NCBI GenBank assembly: GCA_963971535.1
Contig: OZ020594.1
Span: 119,456,983 to 119,520,982 of the forward strand
Source: Notolepis coatsorum
Taxonomy: Eukaryota; Chordata; Actinopteri; Aulopiformes; Paralepididae
DNA: 64,000 nt
Reading direction: 5' to 3'
Below, piece after piece: positions 44,701-54,400 of this stretch (the first letter of the stretch is position 1; each line of letters begins with the position of its first letter). The translations under genes were made by a program, and so were the position numbers. Under the pieces are notes generated by a model. That model saw only the letters and a list, made by a program, of their open reading frames with translations. It was not told where the DNA came from and searched no databases.

Positions 44701-44897
44701 TGTAGTCCGTTTTTATTAGCTGTGTTATTGATGTCTTCTAGTTCCAGGTAACTGTCTTCTGGTGCTGCTGTGGGGGAGGGAGGGGGGGGGCTTTGTTGTT
44801 GTCTCCGTGAGGTCTGTGTGTTGGTGTGTGGGGAGGGGGAGTCCTTTGTCCCGTCTTTTCTGGCGGCAACCTTTTGTTCTCCTGGGCTGGTAAACAT
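41787..44897 (-). CDS. LINE ORF2: APE endonuclease and reverse transcriptase
   Basis: Encodes the retrotransposition enzyme: target nicking by the APE-type endonuclease, then target-primed cDNA synthesis. 1036 residues. Order: Pro/Ser-rich start, endonuclease (HIFHLNVNSIKHKLDEL, FTETKLD, GTIYRPP, IGDWNTDM, LSDHYMIF), linker, RT (TPLHKKGSKLDPGNYRPVSI, MVMLDLQKAFD, GVPQGSILGPLLFLIY, FADD) and a C-terminal domain. All APE and RT signature residues seen are present, so this part may be functional. The frame extends upstream of the first ATG without a stop for about 30 codons, and similarity to a proline-rich N-terminus continues in another frame, so the start given is the first ATG, not a proven one. 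Compared with the copy at 52-55.8 kb, the RT half differs by a few percent but the endonuclease by about a quarter of residues. Confidence 0.92.
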   Translation of the reverse strand: MFTSPGEQKVAARKDGTKDSPSPHTNTQTSRRQQQSPPPPSPTAAPEDSYLELEDINNTANKNGLHIFHLNVNSIKHKLDELRNLFMSGKVDIICFTETKLDPSVTDPEIEIENYTIVRNDRNQYGGGVCMYIHKDTKFITRTDLHHETIETVWVEILFERAKSVLVGTIYRPPDQTGFYDTLDVCLAGAEDAEKILIGDWNTDMQQKNAPVFKSFNRFCDLHGLSQLITQPTRICESTQTTIDLILTSDKSKISSKGVIACGLSDHYMIFCTRKKLKLKAGCHKTVTSRDLKTYSSEAFNLELESLDWSDELNGTLVEETWLGFKTKFSSILNKMAPLRTTRVKNRAEPWMHTEILTAMKARDKKCSEFRKSQSKLTKSTSSELQDHVTELKLERNRLRNDVNSMIKTAKKNFINDKTEENKNKPRELWKLLNNQLGCSKKLKTRFSNINIKTDNTLITDKLDVANYLNTFFTNIATTLVNKLPSHSGQYGVEHIVAYYMNLGVHKDDFKLEIVTTDDVLKKLSALQPNKATGHDNIPSKFLRDSAAAITPVITHIINLSIKQGHVPKDFKIARVTPLHKKGSKLDPGNYRPVSILTSISKVMEKIVYEQIEKYLAEKNLIYEFQSGFRTSHSTDTCLLYLNDHIKQEVDAGKYCGMVMLDLQKAFDTVNHTILIDKLKAIGFDSLSVSWIQSYLEGREQMVEVNGTLPPPLTVSCGVPQGSILGPLLFLIYANDMSSACDCNLFLFADDSALLVSDKNKLQVEKALSSELGKICIWLADNKLSLHMGKTESILFGSNNKLSKTDGFSVTVGDNIITRKDEITYLGSILEANLSCDKMASNVIKKVNQRTRFLYRISSLVNKNTLKTLAGALIQGYYDYACTSWYQSTSKALKNKLQTSQNKLVRLLLDLTPRTHLTPAHFDNLGWLRVDDRVQQLAMGLVYKIHYATKVPMYMSKYFPKVSEYHDHNTRGSSTNHVKPRFGSNKGLNTFRNYATSMWNALPKAVKECESLPTFKNTLKKHLRETAIQNWPLQMS

Positions 44898-44916
44898 AGC
44901 CAGCCTGGCTAGTTTA

Positions 44917-45189
44917 TCAGTCGATTTGTCCGTGGGGTTGCCGGTTGGGGGGGCTTTGTTGACGTGGGTGGGAAGGGGGGAGGGGGGGGTTGGGACCCGC
45001 GCCGTGCTGGTACAACAAAGGACTCGGTACCCTTTGTTCCTGGATGTTTTCGCCGTTAGCTCCGCTGGCTAGCCGGCTATCGGGCGTCGAGATGTTTAAA
45101 TCCCGCGTCGGGATGGTCGTCATGGTTTCGACCCTCGGTTCACCTCCTCTCGTCTCTGCCTCACGTTTGCTCGTCTGCTGCGGCGTCAT
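44917..45189 (-). pseudogene. N-terminal part of LINE copy 1 in another frame
   Basis: A 90-codon Pro/Ser/Arg-rich frame (TTIPTRDLNISTPDS, PLPPSHPRQQSPPNRQP) of the same character as residues 150-290 of copy 2. Shifted against the main ORF by an indel in the homopolymer tract around 44960-44995. Confidence 0.55.
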
Positions 45190-45277
45190 TTGGGAAGAGT
45201 TGCCGTCCGCGCAGTGGATGTAGCCACAGGTTGAGTTGTTGATATTGGTCGCGATGGTAACCTGAGGCAGTTACACC

Positions 45278-46060
45278 TAGTAGCAACAATTGTAAATCTT
45301 GGCAAGGTTTGCATTCTTTCTGGTCTAATTCCCACCCTCAGAGGGAGCTCTGAGTCTTTTAGCCGTATCTACAGTGCTGCTAGATGGCTGCTAAATGTTT
45401 GCTCAGCTTGTGGATATGGCTACATCAGCCACTTTGATTCCTTCTGGACTGAGACAAAGTTATATAAATACGCCCTACCCAAAGCTGTAAAGGAATGTGA
45501 ATCCCTACCCACATTCAAAACCGCTCTTAAAGAGCACCTACGGGAGGCTGCAATTCGAAACTGGCCACCGTAAATGCCCACCACCTCCTAATAGACAGTC
45601 CCCTCCCCACCGCATGTATATATTCCCTCCCCGCCTTATGTATATTTCTCTCCCACCCACCCACCCCCTCCTAATGTACAGTCCCATCCCCATCATATGT
45701 ATATACTCTGTCAGGATCTAGGGGTAACAGTACTGTATATTTGAATACCGTTTATGTCACAAATGTATCAGTACTAAATACCTATATGTCATGTATGTTG
45801 TGTATGTCATAAATGTCTATATGAATTGAAAATGGGGGACGCTGATGGAAACAAGACAAACGTCTTTCTCAGGTCTGCATCCCCTTAACAATTGTGTGTA
45901 TTGAGCCGTACTGTATTGTACCCATTCTGCAATCTGTTAAAAAAAGTTTTCATTCATTCATTCATTCATTCATTCATTCATTCATTCATTCATTCATTCA
46001 TTCATTCATTCATTCATTCATTCATTCATTCATTCATTCATTCATTCATTCATTCACTTC
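45278..46060 (+). mobile_element. Internally deleted LINE (ORF1 end joined to ORF2 end)
   Basis: The plus frame reads LVATIVNLGKVCILSGLIPT, then CSACGYGYISHFDSFW (ORF1 esterase C-terminal half), and without interruption LYKYALPKAVKECESLPTFK and EHLREAAIRNWPP (last residues of ORF2). The middle of the element, including the endonuclease and RT, is deleted. The 3' UTR follows and ends in about 27 copies of ATTC (45952-46058). The left end continues the ORF1 piece at 39950-40216. Confidence 0.8.
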
Positions 46061-46224
46061 ATCCCAATCATAAGGGAATTACAGTCATGGGCGAACAACC
46101 TTGCTGCCACATTTCCACCCTTGTAGAACAACGCTATGACTCCCCCGTTCTAGGTGCAGAATCCACATCCCTCTGCAGACATTTCCCACAGCACTCTCAA
46201 CTTAACTGTCCCAGCACTCCCACC
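46061..46224. other. No gene recognised
   Basis: Ordinary mixed sequence between the (ATTC)n tail and a minisatellite. Confidence 0.3.
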
Positions 46225-46465
46225 TGACCATGTCCTGCTCCACCACCAGGCCTAGTCCAGCTCCACCACCAGGCCTAGTCCAGCTCCACCACCAGGCCTA
46301 GTCCAGCTCCACCACCAGGCCTAGTCCAGGCTACAGCAGCAGCTCCACCACCAGGCCTAGTCCAGCTCCACCACCAGGCCTATAGTCCAGCTCCACCACC
46401 AGGCCTAGTCCAGCTCCACCACCAGGCCTATAGTCCAGTTCCACCACCAGGCCTAGTCCAGGCTA
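46225..46465. repeat. 23-bp minisatellite, about 10 copies
   Basis: Units TAGTCCAGCTCCACCACCAG plus GCC, with two units carrying an extra GGCTACAGCAGC-type insert. Confidence 0.9.
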
Positions 46466-46944
46466 CAGCTCCATATGTACTGTAGGTACATATTATATTG
46501 TAGATTGTGGCTGCAATATTATCATTCATTGATAATTGTTCCACGGTAACAATTGGGGATTGGAAATGTAGCAGCCAGAATAGTGATTTTGTGTTCAAGA
46601 AGTTTTTATATTAATTTACATTATTGAATATAAATATTTACACTAAACTAATTTGATTTAATATAAAGATTTAGTTTTTGTTCATATTACCGATGGTATG
46701 GCTATATTATTAATTTGTGAGAAATCTCTAAATGTTGTGGGTTTAACCTATTAGCCCCTCCCCCTCTCCCCATAATATAAGGAACAGGAAGTGATTTCTT
46801 TATGTCAGTAAGAGTTTAGAGACGTAACCTAGGCAGAAAAATTAAATAATGGTTTAATTTAAAACAAGTGTCTCATTCTCCGTTGCTACTTTACTGTTTG
46901 TTGGATACCATTCCCCCACATAGAGATGAATGTTGGTTTAGTGC
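46466..46944. other. No gene recognised
   Basis: AT-rich sequence without supported exon or repeat ends. The CCCCTCCCCCTCTCCCCATA stretch near 46757 is the only notable composition change. Confidence 0.35.
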
Positions 46945-46952
46945 CTCTAGAC

Positions 46953-47143
46953 CAGACCTGGGCAATTACGGCCCACGGGCCACTTCCGTCCCTTTGGGCG
47001 TCCGTGTCGGGCCCGCGGTACATTTTTCCAATGGGAGATAATGAATATTGAGCAGAATTATGTTCAAGTTATCATTGGTTCGGCCTCCAACACAGTTCAG
47101 GTTTCTCATGTGGCCCCTTGTAAAAGTTAATTGCCCACCCCTG
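46953..47143. mobile_element. hAT MITE, 191 bp
   Basis: Ends CAGACCTGGGCAATTACGG and TTAATTGCCCACCCCTG, with the perfect 8-bp duplication CTCTAGAC at 46945-46952 and 47144-47151. Charlie-like end (GGGCAATTACGGCCC). Confidence 0.94.
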
Positions 47144-47458
47144 CTCTAGACTATATATAATATAATAATTATCTCCATCAGGTCGGTTCTTTCCACCTGT
47201 CGATCTCTGTCCGCAGCTAACCTCACACTAGGGCAGTTTTGGACAAGTATTTTAAGTTAATTCATTTCTATCATTGAAATGCATATTCAGTATGAAGTTA
47301 CAGCTTTTCACCACAAGAGGGTGATATTACACAGGTTCGCTGGTAATCAGCTCTGCCACCTGTTAACAATATATAGACATGCCATAGTGAACCTATTGTC
47401 ATTGATATACATGCCAGCTGCGTCTATACTTTCCTCTCCGTAGCCGCATTTCTGCAGA

Positions 47459-47532
47459 CCCCTCTCTGATTGGTTGAGCGAAGCCCCTCTCTGATTGGTT
47501 GAGCGAAGCCCCTCTCTGATTGGTTTAGCTCG
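47459..47532. repeat. 25-bp direct repeat, three copies
   Basis: CCCCTCTCTGATTGGTTGAG plus CGAAG repeated three times. Each carries an ATTGG (inverse CCAAT) motif. Confidence 0.85.
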
Positions 47533-47647
47533 TCACGCAGCAAAAGGCGAGCGTAATGTTATCATATCAAAAAGATAAAAAGAAATGTACTACCAGATTC
47601 GCGTATAATGTTATTTCGCGTGACAACACAGCCAGCTGTCAGAAACT

Positions 47648-47780
47648 GTACATTGTAACGTTATATAACATAACGTTATATGTTATTTCGCGTTTTATTC
47701 ATAACGTTATGCACATTGTAATGTTATATAACATAACGTTATATGTTATTTCGCGTTTTATTCATAATGTTATTTTGCGT
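47648..47780. repeat. 72-bp tandem duplication with palindromes
   Basis: CATTGTAACGTTATATAACA and TTATTTCGCGTTTTATTCAT occur twice with about 72-bp spacing. ATAACGTTAT palindromes are frequent. Confidence 0.8.
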
Positions 47781-47977
47781 GACAACCCGTGCGTGAGGAC
47801 CCGTAAGCCTACATCAAGGGGTTGGGGAGTCCCGTCACCCCATCCTTCCTAATGAAGGGGGGGCGCAGTCAACTCCACCCGAGTGCGAGCAAGAGGGAAC
47901 TAGAACCCCTTGAACACACAGCACAGGCGGAACCACGTGTGACCCAACACACTGTGGCCCATACCCACACACTCCTG

Positions 47978-49061
47978 CTACCCTACCAAAGGACGGGAAG
48001 CAGGAAAGGCCACAGACCCCAGAACCGCCTGGGAGACAGAACCCCCGGTCATGTCCATGAGGTAAAACCTTACAAAGGGGCCCGGGGAGGACCATGAGGC
48101 TGCAGCACAGATGTCCTCCACCGAGGCCCCACCCAGCAGGGCGGCAGAGGCTGCCACCCCACGAGTGGAGTGCGCCCTGACGCCCCCAGGGGGATCCAGC
48201 CCGGCCAACGTGTAGCAGAGGGCAATGCCCTCGCACAACCAATGGGACAGGCGCTGTTTCGATAGTGCCTTACCGGCATGAGAACCACCGTGACAGACAA
48301 AAACCTGATCGGTGACCCTGAGGTCCTGAGTACGGCTGAGGTAAATTCCCAAAGCACGGACCGGACATGACAGGTGAAGGCCCGCATCTAACTCACTAGC
48401 GTGAGGAGGCGGATGAAATGCCTGAACCACAATATCCCTGGAGCGGAAGAACTCCGGATATTTTTAGGCACGAAGGCAGGATTAGGCCGCAGAGTGGCAC
48501 CGCAATCGAAACGAAAGACAGGCACTCTGGTCGTACCGAGAGAGCACAAAGCACACCCACGCGTTCAGCGGAGGTGACGGCCAGCAAGAACGTGGTCTTG
48601 AACGACAGCTGTTCCAACGGCGCTTGCTCAAGAGGCTCAAACGGGGCCAAGGACAACCGACCGAGGACCAATTGAAGATCCCAACTCGGAGCCAAAAAGC
48701 GTTTTACCGGCTTAACGCGTCGGGCGCCAAGCAGGAAACGCTTCACAAGAAGGTGGCTGAACAAAACATCACCCTCAAATCCCTCATGATAAGAGGATAT
48801 AGCTGCTGCATATACCCTCACCGTCGAAGCCGACAGTCTATCAAGGAGAGACTGGAGGTAACAAGGACAGTATCCAGGGGGCAGGACACCGGTCCCTGCC
48901 CCCGCCTTACACCACTCTTGGAACATACGCCATCTGCCCGCGTAAGCGCGACAGTGGCGTACCCGTCCCAACAACTGACCTAACAGATGTATGGGGAAGA
49001 ATCCCAGGCGGCACGGCATCGGTCCCAGACCTGCCTGGCTATGTCCGGACGCAATCCCCAC
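47978..49061 (-). pseudogene. DIRS tyrosine recombinase, frameshifted
   Basis: Role in the family: circular cDNA integration by site-specific recombination. The first frame (49061-48396) reads AYAGRWRMFQEWCKAG, LSASTVRVYAAAISSYHEGF, then TSAERVGVLCALSV with the first catalytic Arg region. The chain shifts frame near 48400-48460 and continues in 48430-47978: LFLSRTQDLR-like region, then RAHSTRGVAASAALLGGASV (HxxR) and WSSPGPFVRFYLMD with the nucleophile Tyr. All catalytic positions that can be read (Arg, His, Arg, Tyr) are present but spread over two frames. Confidence 0.8.
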
Positions 49062-49989
49062 CCGTCAGGATGAGGACCGCCCCGCGACAGTACACCTGTA
49101 CCCACATTCACCCTGCCGGGGATGTGGGGAGCCCTCAGGCCGCGCAGATGGAGGACACCCATAGCCAGCCGCCCACCGCCTGGTGCAGACGGGGGGAGCG
49201 TACTCCTCCCTGTCTGTCGATATACGACACTGACGTCGCATTGTCCGTCCTGATCAACACCGTTTGAGGACCAGAAGGACCGCTTTCAATACCAACACAT
49301 TGAACGTAGCGCAGACCGGGCAGCATGGTTTTTCAGCTGCCCCCTACTGTGTTGGCCCGACGCGTCACCAGCGAGGGAGGCGTCGGTGAAAAATGTGACG
49401 TGAGACAGCGCCGTAACCGTCCTAGGAGAGGGATGCCGTAACCGCTCTGAGAGGGATGCCCATAGCACTCCAACCGTTGACTGGGAAGAGGAGTACTCTA
49501 CTTCCAGTCTACAGCAAACCCCAGGCTGGTAGGGACCTGCCTGGTACGAGACCCGACGATCCACCTTGACCGCGAAGGACCAGAACGTCGTCAGGGCAGA
49601 ATACACTTCGTAACCCCTGACGACGCAGAGGCCCCAGTGCAGCCTCCACGCACTTGGTGAAGATGCGGTGAGCCAGAGAAAACCAAACGGCAGCCTCTGG
49701 TACTCATACGCCAACAGGTAGGAGACAATCCAAAAAATGCTGAACCTTCCCATGGGACAGGTCCAGCATGGGTCTGACACCCCCCCCCTCCCGATTTCTC
49801 AGGCACCAGAGAACACCGGGAGGAGAACGCCACGACGATGGCTTGCTTTGTCCACAGAGATTGGATCTCGTTGACCAGAGCTGTCACTGCAGGTGACCCT
49901 GACAATAGGGTCTGTACCAAACCTGAAAACGGGTGGGGTTGTGTAAACACAAGTCCCCGCCTCAGCGTTCTCTCCATCCACCTCGACAT
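48980..49989 (-). pseudogene. DIRS reverse transcriptase and RNase H fragments
   Basis: Frames read TALVNEIQSLWTKQAIVVAF (RT start, 49989 onward), YEYQRLPFGFLW (RT motif, 49780 frame), TFFTDASLAGD (RNase H first Asp block), then VLIRTDNATSVSYIDRQGGV and APHIPGRVNVGTGVLSRG (RNase H end, 49326-48980). The YxDD box is not seen; the RT middle appears deleted between 49600 and 49780. Several frames, so non-functional. Confidence 0.7.
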
Positions 49990-51447
49990 ATGGTACTGCC
50001 GTAGTCATATGTGATGACACTCCCAACGCACCCGCCGCCATGTGGCGCAGGTCCGCCAGGAACTGTAGATAGTCGGCCCGGTCCCACCCGCTGTGCGTAG
50101 CCAACCCTGGACCCTTGCGAGCAGAGCGTTCCGTGGAGTCGGGTCGGAACCTGACACTACCCACGAGGCAATCGCACCCAAGGGGGGGACCCCGACAGAA
50201 AGGGCCGGTTTGATACGGGGGAAGCTGACATCAATCTAGGTGACAAAAGCCCCCCCACTGAACACCCCTCCAGAACATGCTGAAGAGTTGTTCTGCCGCC
50301 GGACATGCAAATCACGCGTGCCTGCGAGACCACTGCCAATCTTTCAGGAGTGGGAGGCACCAACATGATACCTGGCCTGGCGAAGGCGAGGCCGGGGAAG
50401 CCCGCACTGTGTGCTTCAAAAGGTTTCGAGCCCCCCTGATGACAACACTTATAGTTGACAGACGTAACACCAGGCTCAACCAACACAGCTTATGGTGTGG
50501 GAGCCGCTTGACAGCACAACATTCTCATGGACAGACCTAGGCTCAGCCATCAACTGGGTGTCAGCCCCTGTCCCCATAAGAAGCGAAAAGTGGGGCCGCC
50601 CGCGCTTCAACGAAGGCACGCGGCCTGCAGCCAAAGGAAACAATCAGAGCCCCCTTTTTGTTGGGGGAGGGAGTGATCGGAGAGCGGGCTGCTCACGGCA
50701 GGACGGTGATGGCTTGTTGTTCAAGCCGAGCCCATCCAACATGGCCGATCCCTCGGCCGCCAAGGCTGTCGGCCTTGAGGACACCTGTCGATTCAATGCC
50801 CAGGATACCTCTGGCGGGGGAAAACATGGCGCCTGTCGAGGGCCTCGTCATCGCTGCTGACGAGGCCGTGCTCTCTCTTCATCTGACTGCGCGGTGTGAG
50901 GCGGTATGGGGCCTAGGACAATACCGCCCGCGCTCCAGCAGAAGACCAAAATCCCCTGTGGAGAGGGGAACCCTGAGCGGTTATAGCTTGCGGCTAGGTC
51001 AAAGCTAATAACGTCAACAACCTCGCGCGATGTGTCGACGTCGGCTGGCCCTCAAGGCCCCCGCCACCAGACAACATTTTTTTGATAGAAAAAACAGCAA
51101 TTCGAACACAGTTCTAATCGCTGCCAATTCCATACCGTGGCGGTACAGGCTTTAGCAGCCCACCAGCCACTCGCCAGGCCGACCCACCCATGGCGTCGGC
51201 CGGACGGGGCACTGTTTCAATATGTCAAAAGCAAAGGACTGATGTTAACACGGAGCACCAGTGGTGGTTGCAAAAAGCAACCTCCATTGTGGTGTGCACC
51301 ATGCAGGGGTTAATGAATAAAAGAACTAACACCACGAAAATACTGTAGAATGAGCAATCCCATGTACACAACGTAAAGGGGAGGCGGACCAGAGAGAACC
51401 AGTCCCGCATTCATTCATAATATTCACAACAGCACACCAGCCCTAGA

Positions 51448-54400
51448 CTTTGATTGATTGATTGAAAAGTTTATTAACAGATTGCAGAATGGGTACAGTA
51501 CAGTACAGCTCAATACATACAATTGTTAAGAGGATGCAGACCTGAGAAAGACTTTCGTCTTGTTTCCATCAGGGTCCCCCATTTTCAATTCATCATATGA
51601 CACACATGACATACAGATAGACAGTACTGCTACATCTATACATTTATGACATACCAGATTTTCAAATACAGTACTGTTTGTGATACTAAAAAAATCCAGA
51701 AGAAGAGTATATACATTTGACATAGAAACTGTGCATTGGGGGAGGTTGGGTAGGTGGGGTGGGGCTGTACATTGGAGGTGGGGGGGGGGGGGGGGGTTGG
51801 GTAGGGGGGGGGGACACTGTACATTGGAATACTGACATACATTTGACATGGAAACTGTACATTGGAGGAGGTTGGGTAGGTGTTGGGTTGGGTGGGGCTG
51901 TACATTGGAATACTGACAAAGCCATGCTTGGTCTTTATTGTACAACTGGGTTAGGACATTTGTAGGGGCCAGTTTTGAATTGCAGTCTCCCGTAGGTGTT
52001 CTTTGAGAGTGTTTTTGAAGGTGGGTAGTGATTTACATTCCTTTACAGCTTTGGGTAGGGCGTTCCACATTGTTGTGGCATAATTGCGAAACGTGTTTAG
52101 TCCCTTGTTTGTGCCGAATCTGGGTTTTACATGATTTGTGGAGCTCCCTCTGGTGTTGTGATCGTGGTATTCACTGACCTTTGGGAAGTATTTTGACATG
52201 TACATGGGTACCTTGGTCGTGTAGTGTATCTTGTAGACCAGGCCCATTGCAAGTTGCTGTACTCTGTCATCTACTCTAAGCCATCCTAGGTTGGCAAAGT
52301 GTGCAGGGGTGAGGTGGGTTCTAGGAGTCAGGTCAAGCAGTAGTCTGACTAGTTTGTTTTGAGATGTTTGTAATTTGGTTTTTAGTGCCTTTGAGGTGCT
52401 TTGGTACCATGAGGTGCAAGCATAGTCGTAGTACCCTTGAATGAGTGCTCCTGCCAGAGTCTTCAGGGTATTCTTGTTTACCAGGGAGGAGATCCGGTAC
52501 AAGAATCGAGTTCGTTGATTGACTTTTTTTATTACATTGGATGCCATTTTGTCACAGGAAAGATTAGCCTCTAGGATGGAACCCAGGTAGGTAATTTCAT
52601 CTTTCCTTGTGACAATATTGTCACCCACTGTAACTGAGAAGCCGTCTGTTTTGCTGAGTTTGTTATTTGAACCGAAGAGAATGGACTCTGTTTTGCCCAT
52701 GTGTAATGATAGTTTGTTGTCGGCGAGCCATATGCAGATTTTGCCTAGTTCCGAGCTGAGGGTTTTTTCAACCTGTAATTTGTTCTTGTCAGAGACCAGC
52801 AGGGCTGAGTCGTCCGCAAACAGGAACAAGTTGCAGTCACAAGCTGACGACATGTCATTTGCATAAATTAGGAACAGTAGTGGTCCTAGTATGCTTCCTT
52901 GTGGAACACCACAGTTCACTGTGAGGGGGGGGGATAGGGTACCGTTTACCTCCACCATCTGTTCTCTCCCCTCCAGGTAGGATTGTATCCAGCTCACTGA
53001 TAAACTATCAAAACCAATTGCTTTTAGCTTGTCAATCAGAATGGTGTGATTGACAGTGTCGAAGGCCTTTTGTAGGTCTAGCATGACCATGCCGCAGTAT
53101 TTGCCCGCGTCCACCTCTTGCTTGATGTGGTCGTTCAAATAGAGAAGGCATGTGTCAGTGGAGTGGGATGTTCTGAAGCCAGATTGGAATTCGTAGATTA
53201 GATTTTTATCCGTAAGGTACTTTTCGACCTGTTCGTATACTATTTTTTCCATGACTTTCGAGATGGATGTAAGGATAGAAACAGGGCGGTAGTTGCCTGG
53301 GTCTAATTTGCTGCCCTTTTTGTGCAGGGGTGTTACTCTCGCTATTTTGAAGTCCTTGGGGACGTGTCCCTGTTTTATGGAGAGGTTTATTATGTGTGTG
53401 ATGACTGGGGTGATGGCGGCTGCTGAGTCTCTGAGGAATTTGGAGGGGATGTTGTCATGGCCAGTGGCCTTGTTCGGTTGGAGGGCGCTCAGTTTATTGA
53501 GTACCTCATCTGTAGTTACCATTTCCAGTTTGAAATCGTCTTTGTGGACGCCTAGGTTCTTGTAGTATGCTACTATGTGTTCTACCCCATACTGCCCTGA
53601 GTGGGAGGGTAGTTTGTTTACCAGTGTTGTGGCTATGTTTGTGAAGAAAGTGTTTAAGTAATTGGCTACATCCAGTTTGTCTGTGATGAGCGTGTTGTCC
53701 GTCTTTATGTTTATGTTTGAGAACCTGGTTTTAAGTTTTTTACTGCAGCCTAGTTGATTATTGAGTAATTTCCAAAGTTCACGTGGTTTATTTTTGTTTT
53801 CCTCAGTTTTGTCATTGATGAAATTTTTTTTTGCAGTTTTTATCATGGAGTTTACGTCATTTCTTAGTCTGTTTCTTTCTAGTTTGAGTTCAGTCACGTG
53901 GGCTTGGAGTTCACTGCTCGTGCTTTTGGTAAGCTTTGACTGACTTTTATGAAATTCAGAGCATTTTTTGTCTCTGGCTTTCATAGCGGTCAGTATTTCA
54001 GTGTGCATCCACGGCTCAGCGCGATTTTTTACCCTGGTGGTTCTTAGGGGGGCCATGTTGTTTAGTATTGTTGAGAATTTGGTTTTGAAGCCAAGCCAGG
54101 TTTCTTCAACCAGTGTACCATTGAGTTCATCTGACCAGTCCAGGCTCTTCAGTTCAAGGTTAAAGGCCTCGCTAGAGTACGTTTTGAGGTCTCTAGATGT
54201 GACCATTTTGTGACAGCCAGCCTTTTGCTTTGGCTTTTTGCGGGAACAGAATATCATATAATGATCACTTAACCCGCATGCTATCACCCCTTTATTGGAG
54301 ATCATGGACTTGTCGGAGGTCAGGATGAGGTCAATGGTAGTCTGGGTTGATTCACACACCCTTGTGGGTTGGGTGATTAGCTGGCTGAAACCGTGCAGAT

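Larger units (their letters stand above)
41321..45277 (-). mobile_element. Near full-length CR1/L2-type LINE, copy 1
   Basis: The 3' end is at the left (GATTGATTGATTGAAAAG) and the 5' end near 45277. 3' UTR 41321-41786 includes a G run (41677-41703). The ORF covers endonuclease and RT. The 5' region differs from copy 2 and carries a frame change near the C-rich tract at 44960-44995, so the N-terminal part (45189-44917 frame) is out of frame with the main ORF. Confidence 0.92.
47800..51445 (-). mobile_element. Decayed DIRS-type retrotransposon
   Basis: Minus-strand order: a gag-like, Pro/Gly-rich region (about 51440-50160), RT fragments (49990-49540), RNase H (49400-48990), tyrosine recombinase (48960-47980). 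The GC-rich composition contrasts with its neighbours. DIRS elements integrate with a tyrosine recombinase rather than an integrase (established). No clear terminal repeats were recognised, and frameshifts and a deletion in the RT mean the copy is dead. Confidence 0.8.

Noticed and set aside
45952..46058. ATTC repeat as an independent microsatellite locus
   Set aside because: It is the terminal tail of the LINE, expanded. It begins exactly at the LINE 3' end.
47835..48242. Second minus-strand frame overlapping the DIRS recombinase
   Set aside because: It is a shadow of the recombinase frames. HSTR and RFY lie in the 47978-48430 frame.
50277..51008. Plus-strand open frames over the DIRS gag side
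   Set aside because: GC-rich sequence with few stops on the antisense strand, and no domain. The DIRS genes run on the minus strand.
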